DNA of 49,741 nt from the NCBI RefSeq assembly GCF_030525845.1, contig NZ_JAUNDY010000012.1:1-49741 (forward strand), given 5' to 3'. The stretch comes from Moraxella sp. (GTDB lineage: Bacteria; Pseudomonadota; Gammaproteobacteria; Pseudomonadales; Moraxellaceae). The notes beneath the pieces were generated by a model, which was given only the letters and a program-made list of their open reading frames with translations, searched no databases and had not been told where the DNA came from. The position numbers were made by a program, and so were the translations under genes. Below, in pieces: positions 42,730 to 49,741 of the stretch. The number at the start of each line of letters is the position of its first letter. Within the stretch, counting starts at the first letter, position 1.

Positions 42730-42964
42730 AAAATTGCCGTCCTTGCCTTGATTGTCTGACAAAGTCCTCAACATTCATCTCTCTATCTGCCCACATACCC
42801 ACAAAGTCCACTTCATCATCGGCTTGGGTTTTGTCAGTTATTTGGCTTAAATATTTTTTTACCAAGTTTTCAAAGATATTTTTTTGCTCATCTTTTGAAA
42901 TGCTTGTTAAAAACTCTTTACCAATATCATCATCAATGTCAATATCAATCACAAGTTGCATCAT
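42719..42964 (-). CDS. vapB: VapB-type antitoxin
   Basis: The 81-residue product starts at ATG 42964 (AAGGA just upstream; a second ATG follows at 42961). The N-terminal part is a short acidic strand-helix region (IDIDIDDDIGKEFL). The C-terminal tail GMWADREMNVEDFVRQSR is the kind of motif that wraps PIN toxins in VapB-like antitoxins. The overlap with vapC supports the pairing. The DNA-binding fold at the N-terminus is not one I can name with confidence. The module probably regulates itself. Confidence 0.78.
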   Translation of the reverse strand: MMQLVIDIDIDDDIGKEFLTSISKDEQKNIFENLVKKYLSQITDKTQADDEVDFVGMWADREMNVEDFVRQSRQGRQFYVD

Positions 42965-43034
42965 ATTATCCTTATTTTTAAAAATACGATTGGCAAAATA
43001 TAATTTTACCAATCGCACTTTTATGCCAATGCCA

Positions 43035-44540
43035 TCACTCAGCACTCAAAAAATCAGGCAAGGCTCTATTGACTTCTTCCAATTTCTTTTGTTTTTTCTT
43101 GCCAAGTCCGCCCAAGACTTCAATGGCGTGGCGAAGTCTTGCCAAAGTCATATCCGCCCCAATGACATACATTGAATTCATTACAGGCGTGGAGCTTGAT
43201 GAGCCTGCAATGGCAATAAAGAAGGGCTGCATAAAGTCTTTTAATTTAATCTCAAAATGTGCCGATAAGCCTTTTAAAGTTTTATAGATATTTTCTTCGC
43301 TCCATACAGGCAAACTTTCTAATTGCCAAGTGGCGATTTGTAAAATTTCCAATAACTTTTCATTATCCAAAGATTTATGAGCAAAATCATCGGCGGTAAT
43401 GTTTGGCAAGTTTTGAAAATAAAATCCCGCCCAATTCACCGCATCGGTCAAAGTATTGATACGAGGCTGGATTGCCTTAGCAATGGCGGTTAATTTATCG
43501 TCATTAAACGCCCAAGATAAAATACGAGTTTTTAATTCTTCGGCACTCATCGCTCTTAAATACTCGCCATTGAGCCAATACAATTTTTCAATATCAAATA
43601 CAGGGCCGCCAAGCGATATGCGTTTAATATCAAAACTTTCAATCATTTCATTTAAGGAGAATATTTCTTTTTCGCTGGGCAAGCTATATCCCATTCGCCC
43701 CAAATAATTTAACAACACTTCTGGCAACACCCCTGCATCACGATAATAAGTAATGGAAGTTGGGTTTTTGCGTTTGGAGAGTTTGGATTTGTCGGGGTTA
43801 CGCAAAAGGGGCATATGGCACAAAGTTGGCATTTCCCAGCCAAAATATTCGTACAGCAGTTTATGTTTTGGGGCGGAATTAATCCATTCTTCGCCACGAA
43901 TGACGTGGGAAATTTGCATTAAATGGTCGTCCACGACATTCGCCAAATGATAAGTCGGCAAGCCGTCCGTTTTTAACAAAACCTGCATATCCACCGTATC
44001 CCAAGGAATGACAATCTCGCCCCGTAGCATATCGTGAACCACGCATTCGCCTTCTGTTGGCACACGCATACGAATGACAAAGGGCTTGCCACTTGTCGCA
44101 AGGCGGTCGCTCTCTTCACGGCTTAAATTGGCATAGCGACCGTCATATTTGGTCGGCAAGCCTTGTGCTTCTTGGGCTTTACGCATTTCGTCCAGCTCTT
44201 CGGGCGTACAAAAACAGCGAAAGGCGTGTCCTTTATCAAGAAGTTCATTGGCGTATTTTTGGTAAATTTCGGAGCGTTCGGACTGGCGATAGGGGGCGAA
44301 TTGTCCGCCCACATCAGGACCTTCGCTCCACGACAGCCCCGTCCAACGCAGGGCGTCCAAAATCATCTGCTCACTTTGGGCGGTTGAGCGGACTTGGTCG
44401 GTGTCTTCAATGCGTAGGATAAACTCGCCACCGTGGGCTTTGGCAAACACCATATTAAATAAGGCGATGTACGCCGTGCCAACGTGGGGAAAGCCTGTGG
44501 GCGATGGGGCAATGCGAGTGCGGACTTTGGGAAAGGGCAT
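43035..44540 (-). CDS. gltX: Glutamate-tRNA ligase
   Basis: GltX charges tRNA-Glu. The 501-residue class I synthetase has the HIGH-region variant [12 protein letters not shown] (about 13-23), EDTDQVRS, and KLSKRKNP at 253-260 as the KMSKS-type loop. The [22 protein letters not shown] segment of bacterial GluRS is present. The start ATG at 44540 directly precedes the usual [14 protein letters not shown]. The vapBC module lies 70 bp downstream. Its product also feeds hemA-dependent haem synthesis. Confidence 0.97.
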   Translation of the reverse strand: MPFPKVRTRIAPSPTGFPHVGTAYIALFNMVFAKAHGGEFILRIEDTDQVRSTAQSEQMILDALRWTGLSWSEGPDVGGQFAPYRQSERSEIYQKYANELLDKGHAFRCFCTPEELDEMRKAQEAQGLPTKYDGRYANLSREESDRLATSGKPFVIRMRVPTEGECVVHDMLRGEIVIPWDTVDMQVLLKTDGLPTYHLANVVDDHLMQISHVIRGEEWINSAPKHKLLYEYFGWEMPTLCHMPLLRNPDKSKLSKRKNPTSITYYRDAGVLPEVLLNYLGRMGYSLPSEKEIFSLNEMIESFDIKRISLGGPVFDIEKLYWLNGEYLRAMSAEELKTRILSWAFNDDKLTAIAKAIQPRINTLTDAVNWAGFYFQNLPNITADDFAHKSLDNEKLLEILQIATWQLESLPVWSEENIYKTLKGLSAHFEIKLKDFMQPFFIAIAGSSSSTPVMNSMYVIGADMTLARLRHAIEVLGGLGKKKQKKLEEVNRALPDFLSAE

Positions 44541-44597
44541 AGGGGTTCTCTTTTTAAAGGGGAAATTGGGGGTATTATAGCTTAAATTTTTTATAAT

Positions 44598-45197
44598 TTA
44601 AAGTTTAATGGCAAACAGGGAAACGGATTTGCTGTCAGAATTAAAGGTGCGACATTTTCTAAAATAAGCGGTTAATGGTTTTTCTAATTCTTTAATATTT
44701 AAAGTGGTTTGGCTTTTAAAAATACGCAGTAAATTGCCATTTCTTTGGGTTATCATAATATGGTTTTGATTATTTAGACCGCCCCATATATAAGAAAAAT
44801 CCATAATGTCATGCCAAGCCAATTTTATTTCGTTATCATTTAAACGATAAATTAAATGTGTGGGCGTTAATTGGCAATAAAAAATATCAGGTGTTTTATT
44901 CCAAAAGGCTTTGATTTTATAATTTTTAATTTCGTAACTTAAAAATAAACCAAAGAAACAAAACCAAGTTGTAAAAAATATAATAAGAGAAATATTAAAA
45001 TTGCCTTTTGCAAGACTGGCAAATAACACAAATAAACCACCAGAAAAAACCATTAAAAACCAAAATAGCCGAAAAGTCATTTTTGGGCGAATTAGGTTAA
45101 TTTGGATAATCGGTAAATTTTCTGGATTATCGCAATTTTTGATTTGGGTTAAAATTTCGTCAAGATTATCACGAGTTAAAACAATCATATCATTCAT
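44598..45197 (-). CDS. Membrane protein of unknown function with a PH-like C-terminal region
   Basis: I do not recognise the family. The 199-residue protein has two adjacent membrane helices (about residues 44-62 and 70-88). The soluble C-terminal half, with ITPTHLIYRLNDNEIKLAWHDIMDFSYI-like pattern, resembles small bacterial PH-like (YcxB/DUF-type) domains. The gene is notably AT-rich relative to its neighbours gltX and the EEP gene. It is 13 bp downstream of the EEP gene stop, so it may share its transcript. Confidence 0.6.
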   Translation of the reverse strand: MNDMIVLTRDNLDEILTQIKNCDNPENLPIIQINLIRPKMTFRLFWFLMVFSGGLFVLFASLAKGNFNISLIIFFTTWFCFFGLFLSYEIKNYKIKAFWNKTPDIFYCQLTPTHLIYRLNDNEIKLAWHDIMDFSYIWGGLNNQNHIMITQRNGNLLRIFKSQTTLNIKELEKPLTAYFRKCRTFNSDSKSVSLFAIKL

Positions 45198-45210
45198 GGT
45201 GTTTTCTCAT

Positions 45211-45960
45211 CTAATTATCCAAAACCACCCTAGCCCCTATCGGCAAATGGTCGGAGAGTTCCGCCCATACCCCACCGCCATAGACTTGGGCGGATAATAC
45301 CGACAAATGACGCACATAAATGCGGTCAAGGCTTAATAGGGGAAATTTGGCGGGAAAAGTGGCAGGATAGTTGTCATGCGTGCTGATAAAGACTTCTTTT
45401 AATCCTAATCTTGCCATAAATTCATACGACTTTTTTGTCCAATCATTAAAATCCCCCGCCAAAATAAGCGGTTTGTCCTTATCAATCTCGCCCCCGATAT
45501 AGTCGGCAATGGCGTGATATTGTTTGGTACGGTCTTTTTCTAATAAATTTAAATGGGCGTTTAATACCACCACAGGCACGCCCCAATCAGGCGGATAAAT
45601 CTCGCTGTGCAGTACGCCCCGTTTTTCTAGGGTGGACACCGTGATATTGACATTATGGCAGGGGTCAAGGCGATGGACGGATAGCGTGGCGTTGCCGTGA
45701 TGACCGTGTGGGTAGCGGACATTTGCCCCGTAGCTGGGCGTGAGCGACAGATACTCGCCAAACCAGTCATGCTGGGGGCTGTCGGGGTAGTCATCAAAGG
45801 CAAATGCCCGTTTTAGGTTTTGCCCCTGCACTTCTTGCAAGCAAAGCACATCAATGGGCAAAGTCGCCAACGCCTGTGCCATTTTTGGCAAAACCACTGT
45901 GCGGTTTAGGGGCGACATGCCTTTATGAATGTTATAAGAGATGATGTTTAGGGGGGTCAT
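45211..45960 (-). CDS. Endonuclease/exonuclease/phosphatase-family protein
   Basis: The 249-residue protein carries the complete EEP metal and phosphate-binding set: SYNIHKG near the N-terminus, LCLQEVQG, GNATLSVHR, VVLNAHLNL, LAGDFNDW, LDRIYV and SDHLPIGAR at the end. Members cleave DNA, phospholipids or small phosphate esters; the sequence does not say which. It has no signal peptide. It is divergently transcribed from prlC with a 62-bp gap. Confidence 0.88.
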   Translation of the reverse strand: MTPLNIISYNIHKGMSPLNRTVVLPKMAQALATLPIDVLCLQEVQGQNLKRAFAFDDYPDSPQHDWFGEYLSLTPSYGANVRYPHGHHGNATLSVHRLDPCHNVNITVSTLEKRGVLHSEIYPPDWGVPVVVLNAHLNLLEKDRTKQYHAIADYIGGEIDKDKPLILAGDFNDWTKKSYEFMARLGLKEVFISTHDNYPATFPAKFPLLSLDRIYVRHLSVLSAQVYGGGVWAELSDHLPIGARVVLDN

Positions 45961-46022
45961 GGTTTGACTTGTAAAATGCGATTTGACCCCTATTATAAAA
46001 CAAATTTTTTAGGAAAAATATC

Positions 46023-48134
46023 ATGACCGAATTTAACATCGATTTTCACGCCCCTAACCACAATGATGGGCTTGACGACCGCCTACATTTGGTGGATTTT
46101 GGCAAAACTTCTGCCGACACGCTCAAAGCATTGGTAGAACAGAACTTACAAACGGCAAGCACTTTTTTGGATAACCTACCGACCACCGATGACCCTGCGG
46201 TCGCCCTTGATGTTACCGAGCAGTTTAACCGCCTAAATCTTGCCCTAAATCGCAGTTTTGGCGTGCTGTCGCACCTAAATAGCGTGGTGTCTAGCCCCGA
46301 GATTCGCACCGCTCATCATGAGGTGTTGCCTGCGTTGTCGGCATTTTCCACCAAAACAGGGCAGTCTTTGCCCCTGTATCAGCTTTATAAACTCATTGCC
46401 GATAATTTTGACACGCTGGGTGCGGATACTGCCACACGCCGAGCGGTGGAGCTTGCCTTACAAGGCTTTACGCTGTCTGGCGTGGCACTTGATGATGATA
46501 AAAAAGCTCGTTTTGGCGAGATTTCGGCTCGTCTGTCGGTGCTGTCTGCCAAGTTCTCCGACAATGCCCTAGATGCCACCCAAGCCTTCGCCTTACCGCT
46601 TACCCACGCACAACTGTCAGGCATTACCCCAAGCGGTCTTGCCCTGTTAAAGTCCGCAGGCGACAACTATAAAGCCAAGCACCCCAACACCGTGCTTGCC
46701 ACCGACTATGTCGCCACGCTCGATGTGCCGATGTATTTGGCGGTCATGCAGTACGCCGATGATAGAGCCTTGCGTGAGACACTGTATCACGCCTACAACA
46801 CTCGGGCAAGTAGCGAATGCACTTATGAGGCAGGCAAAGGCTTTGATAACAGCGACATCATGGTAGAGATTTTAAAGTTACGCCAAGAAAAGGCAAAACT
46901 TTTGGGCTTTGATGACTATACCCAAGTGTCTTTGGCAAGTAAAATGGCGAACGACAAAAACGAGATTGAGCAGTTTTTAAAAAATCTTGCTCATCATGCC
47001 ACCCCCTTTGCCAAAGCGGATTTGGCGGACATGCAGATTTTGGCTAAAACGCTGGGGCTGGATAAAGTTGAGCCGTGGGATACACCCTATTTGGCTGAAA
47101 AAATCCGCCTAGAAAAATACAATCTCAACAGCGATGAACTTCGTCCTTATTTCCCCCTGCCTGTGGTGCTGGGTGGTTTGTTTGAGATTATTGGCAAATT
47201 GTTTAATGTGCAATTTAAAGAACGCACAAGCGATGTGCCTCGTTGGCATGATGAAGTGCAGTTTTTTGAACTGCATGAACATGGCGAGCTGATTGGCGGG
47301 CTATATCTTGACCTATTTGCACGCACGGGCAAACGGGGCGGAGCGTGGCTCTCTGGCTTTCAAGAAAAGCACAAAGATAGTCAGATGGAGCAACTCCCTG
47401 TGGGCTTTATCGTGGGTAACTTTTCGCCTGCGGTGGGCGATTTGCCAAGCCTTTTGACCTTTGATGAAGTTACCACCCTATTTCATGAGTTTGGGCATGG
47501 CTTGCACCATCTTTTGACCAAAATCACCCTAAGCGATGTCGCTGGTATTAGTGGCGTAGAGTGGGACGCGGTGGAGCTACCCAGTCAGTTTATGGAAAAT
47601 TTTGCCATTGATAAGGACGGTATTGCCCTCATCAGCCGTCATGTCGAGACAGGCGAGCCGTTGCCAGAGGATAAGCTGACCGCCCTTGTGAGTGCCAAAA
47701 ACTTCCAAAGCGGACTACAAACCCTCCGCCAAATCGAGTTTGGGCTGTTTGATTTGCGAGTGCATGGACAAACGCTCAATGGTTATGAGGATATTTTAAA
47801 TATCCAAAACGAGGTTCGCTCAGAGATTGCGGTCATCACGCCACCACCCAATAACCGCTTTGCCAACACATTTAGCCACATCTTTGCAGGGGGCTATGCC
47901 TCTGGTTATTATTCATACAAATGGGCGGAGCTGTTGTCGGCGGACGCATTTGGCAAATTTGAAAGCATGGCGAGCGATGAGCATGGCGTGTTTGACCCCG
48001 CCACAGGCGAGCTGTTTAAAAGTGAGATTTTGCAAAGGGGCGGTTCACGCCCTGCCAAAGAGAGCTTTACCGCCTTTATGGGGCGTGAGGCGGATTTGGC
48101 GGCACTCTTAAAACAAAGTGGCTTTGTTAAATAA
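46023..48134 (+). CDS. prlC: Oligopeptidase A (M3 family metallopeptidase)
   Basis: PrlC degrades oligopeptides, including cleaved signal peptides, in the cytoplasm. The 703-residue protein has the zinc motif HEFGH at 488-492, with the third ligand glutamate expected about 25 residues later in the VEWDAVELPSQFMENF segment. Family segments YDLEKIR-like YLAEKIRLEKY, RKRGGAW-like GKRGGAWLSG and FAGGYASGYYSYKWAE are present. The ATG at 46023 is preceded by AGGA. A YheV-like gene follows on the same strand. Confidence 0.95.
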   Translation: MTEFNIDFHAPNHNDGLDDRLHLVDFGKTSADTLKALVEQNLQTASTFLDNLPTTDDPAVALDVTEQFNRLNLALNRSFGVLSHLNSVVSSPEIRTAHHEVLPALSAFSTKTGQSLPLYQLYKLIADNFDTLGADTATRRAVELALQGFTLSGVALDDDKKARFGEISARLSVLSAKFSDNALDATQAFALPLTHAQLSGITPSGLALLKSAGDNYKAKHPNTVLATDYVATLDVPMYLAVMQYADDRALRETLYHAYNTRASSECTYEAGKGFDNSDIMVEILKLRQEKAKLLGFDDYTQVSLASKMANDKNEIEQFLKNLAHHATPFAKADLADMQILAKTLGLDKVEPWDTPYLAEKIRLEKYNLNSDELRPYFPLPVVLGGLFEIIGKLFNVQFKERTSDVPRWHDEVQFFELHEHGELIGGLYLDLFARTGKRGGAWLSGFQEKHKDSQMEQLPVGFIVGNFSPAVGDLPSLLTFDEVTTLFHEFGHGLHHLLTKITLSDVAGISGVEWDAVELPSQFMENFAIDKDGIALISRHVETGEPLPEDKLTALVSAKNFQSGLQTLRQIEFGLFDLRVHGQTLNGYEDILNIQNEVRSEIAVITPPPNNRFANTFSHIFAGGYASGYYSYKWAELLSADAFGKFESMASDEHGVFDPATGELFKSEILQRGGSRPAKESFTAFMGREADLAALLKQSGFVK

Positions 48135-48271
48135 AAATTTAAAAGTAAGTTACCTAAAACCATATGGACGAATAACGACTTTCCCCCCTACAAGCTTTAA
48201 CAAACTCATACCAATAGACAAAATCACAAAATGGGAGTAAAATCTACTTCCATTTTTATTTTCAAAAAGCC

Positions 48272-48520
48272 ATGCGATACCAATCCACCCGCCCAAAACG
48301 CCAATTTCTGGCTGGGGTCAAATGCACCCAATGCGGTCAAATTGACACCACCGTCCAAGTGCAGATTTTTATCCCAGAGCCTGACGAATATATTGAGTGC
48401 GTACAATGTAATCACACCGAACGCCGACCCACCGCCGAAGATTTACCCAATATCCAAACCGAGCGTGGGAACGATGATGTTGGCGTGGTGCGTTTTATCA
48501 CATCATCACAAAACGAATAA
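48272..48520 (+). CDS. YheV-like zinc-ribbon protein
   Basis: The 82-residue protein has two CxxC pairs (CTQC and CVQC, about 22 residues apart), forming a likely zinc ribbon. The N-terminal RQFLAGVKCTQCG signature is that of the YheV family (DUF2387). Its function is unknown. An overlapping frame starting at 48231 lacks any family pattern and is set aside. The 137-bp gap after prlC shows no clear promoter. Confidence 0.85.
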   Translation: MRYQSTRPKRQFLAGVKCTQCGQIDTTVQVQIFIPEPDEYIECVQCNHTERRPTAEDLPNIQTERGNDDVGVVRFITSSQNE

Positions 48521-48589
48521 ATAATTCAAAGAAAAAAACACGCTTTTTGTCTTAATCTTATTGCAAAAAGCTGAAAATTTTTGTAAATT

Positions 48590-48599
48590 TTGGTATAGT
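48590..48599 (+). promoter_or_regulatory. Extended -10 promoter candidate
   Basis: TTTGGTATAGT upstream of the gene at 48660 contains an extended -10, TG-G-TATAGT, with the hexamer at 48594-48599. The -35 is not obvious. Confidence 0.4.
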
Positions 48600-48659
48600 A
48601 CAACATTATTTTATTTAGCAACGCATTGCTGCCAATTCACAGTTATTTTAAGGGTTACC

Positions 48660-49646
48660 ATGTCAGAGAAAAAAGACACCAGCGAAATTAATTTTGATGA
48701 CAATTTCTTGGAGATTGATTTTGGCGAAAAACCAGTCAATAATGCCACAGAAAGCGCAGAAAATATCAGCCTTGACTTAGAATTAGACAATGCCATTGAT
48801 TTAACAACATCAAATGCTACTTCTGACATTTCATCAAACGACAACCCAACGCAACAGACAGCCCCTCAAACAGAAGCAATATCTGACGATGATTTTTTTC
48901 ATCAACTAGATGATCTTAATCAAGCGGATGAACCAACTCCAAATTCCGATGGCGTTTCAGAAGAGGTTTTAATGGCAGGTGTAGCCGGCATTGGAGCGGC
49001 AGCGGCAACTGACACCAAACCCACCCCAAAAAAGAAAAAATCTCTAAACGAGCTATTTGACAAAAAAGAAAAAACCTCAAAAACTGCCACATCAAAGCCT
49101 GGCCGCAAGGCTGACATCGCTGGCGTTCTTAGCGACTCAAAACAACTAAACAAACTCATCTTAGGTGGCATTATTGCATTAGCCTTAATTGGTATGGCAC
49201 TTTATATGGCAATGAGCAGTGATGATACTCAGCCTACACCACCACCTCAAAATAACAATACAACATCAGCTCCCACACAGCCAAAATCCGCGCCCCAGGC
49301 AACACCACCTGCCACACAAGATACTACGCCAGAGGCAGGGGTAAGCTCAGATAATGCAAGCACCTCCACACAAAGCGATGGCGACATCTTGCCAGACATC
49401 AAACCTTTGGCAAATCCTGATGAAATTTTAAACGCTGGCATACCTGATGACCCCGCACTTATCAAAGAGGAAATTGACCGTCTAACTGATACAAATAATC
49501 AAATTGCTGAGCAGGAAAAACTGATTCAGGAACAACTTGCTATGATGACAGAATTAACCGCAGCCAAAGAAGAAGCTATCGCACTTCTAGAAGCACAAAT
49601 CGCCCAAGAGCTTGAAAAACAAAAGCCTGAGGCAGCCACCAAGTAA
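48660..49646 (+). CDS. Single-pass membrane protein with disordered flanks and a C-terminal coiled coil
   Basis: I do not recognise the family. I place the start at ATG 48660, with AAGGG upstream; the frame opens at 48561 but without a start signal. The 328 residues divide into an acidic, probably cytoplasmic region (1-160, including a Lys-rich patch at 124-150) and one membrane helix (about 166-186). A Pro/Thr/Ser-rich segment (190-245) and a charged C-terminal helix (about 277-320) with coiled-coil-like spacing follow. This layout resembles envelope-spanning adaptor proteins of the FimV/TonB or SPOR-less type, but no known domain was seen. Confidence 0.7.
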   Translation: MSEKKDTSEINFDDNFLEIDFGEKPVNNATESAENISLDLELDNAIDLTTSNATSDISSNDNPTQQTAPQTEAISDDDFFHQLDDLNQADEPTPNSDGVSEEVLMAGVAGIGAAAATDTKPTPKKKKSLNELFDKKEKTSKTATSKPGRKADIAGVLSDSKQLNKLILGGIIALALIGMALYMAMSSDDTQPTPPPQNNNTTSAPTQPKSAPQATPPATQDTTPEAGVSSDNASTSTQSDGDILPDIKPLANPDEILNAGIPDDPALIKEEIDRLTDTNNQIAEQEKLIQEQLAMMTELTAAKEEAIALLEAQIAQELEKQKPEAATK

Positions 49647-49656
49647 GAGTCAACAA

Positions 49657-49686
49657 ATATGGCTCAAACCTAGATTTGAGCCATAT
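49657..49686 (+). terminator. Strong hairpin without a T-run after the last gene
   Basis: A perfect 12-bp inverted repeat, ATATGGCTCAAA / TTTGAGCCATAT, with a 6-base loop begins 11 bp after the stop codon. It is followed by seven Cs instead of Ts, so it may stabilise the 3' end or need Rho. Confidence 0.5.
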
Positions 49687-49741
49687 CCCCCCCTAACAAC
49701 CCCCTCCCTCCGATACACCCTCCCCTGATGTGTCAACACCA

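Noticed and set aside
46046-46666. Minus-strand frames opposite prlC
   Set aside because: They are shadows created by codon bias of a strong, full-length M3 peptidase gene.
1-49741. CRISPR arrays, prophage or complete insertion sequences
   Set aside because: No regularly spaced direct repeats, no phage structural or integrase genes and no transposase were found; the only mobile DNA is the 206-bp element.

Overview
The window is a stretch of chromosome from a gammaproteobacterium of the family Moraxellaceae, most likely Moraxella. The evidence is the AT-leaning base composition, the protein sequences as I recognise them, and gene neighbourhoods typical of Moraxella/Acinetobacter/Psychrobacter (trpA-accD-folC-SPOR protein; TPR protein-lolB-ispE-tRNA-Gln-prs; ibaG-murA; a DUF721 gene beside lpxC). 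The species cannot be fixed without a database search. Most of the window is housekeeping DNA; no prophage, CRISPR array or complete insertion sequence was seen.

Layout. 1-6.3 kb (+): the end of trpA, accD, a small secreted DUF2059-type protein, folC, a LysM/SPOR envelope protein, an FAD-linked 2-hydroxyacid dehydrogenase and a membrane-anchored thioredoxin. 6.5-9.5 kb (-): rlmA, a small membrane protein and prfC. 9.5-10.4 kb: a decayed toxin-antitoxin operon; its toxin gene is cut by a 206-bp MITE-like element and its antitoxin is frameshifted twice. 10.5-17 kb: dgkA, a Bcr/CflA efflux pump, a small secreted protein, a 3-hydroxyisobutyryl-CoA hydrolase-like enzyme, yaaA, recA and recX. 17-25.7 kb: hemA, ribF and rlmH (-), then yraN, a dual-BON lipoprotein, ibaG and murA (+), then dusC, pth, rplY and a small secreted protein (-). 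26-32.6 kb (+): putP, a TPR protein preceded by a 14-C tract, lolB, ispE, two identical tRNA-Gln genes and prs. 32.6-37.3 kb (-): trpE, a DUF442 phosphatase-like protein, rplS, a DUF423 membrane protein, rpoH with a long acidic N-terminal extension, and a TusA-like protein. 37.4-41.5 kb: a YidB-like protein, a secreted CHAP/NlpC-like protein, a DUF721/DciA-like protein, lpxC and a YdjM-like membrane protein. 41.5-45.2 kb (-): tRNA-Ala and tRNA-Glu from one promoter, a DUF5713 gene with an early stop, a vapBC module, gltX and a small membrane protein. 45.2-49.7 kb: an endonuclease/exonuclease/phosphatase-family protein, prlC, a YheV-like zinc ribbon and an unknown single-pass membrane protein.

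Functional threads: envelope building (murA, lpxC, lolB, dgkA, BON lipoprotein, SPOR, CHAP), translation and RNA modification (prfC, pth, rplY, rplS, gltX, rlmA, rlmH, dusC, four tRNAs), DNA repair (recA-recX) and the heat-shock sigma factor. The most interesting parts are accessory: the MITE-split toxin-antitoxin operon, the poly-C tract upstream of the TPR-lolB cluster, the interrupted DUF5713 gene beside vapBC, and the lineage-style N-terminal extensions on RpoH and RecX.
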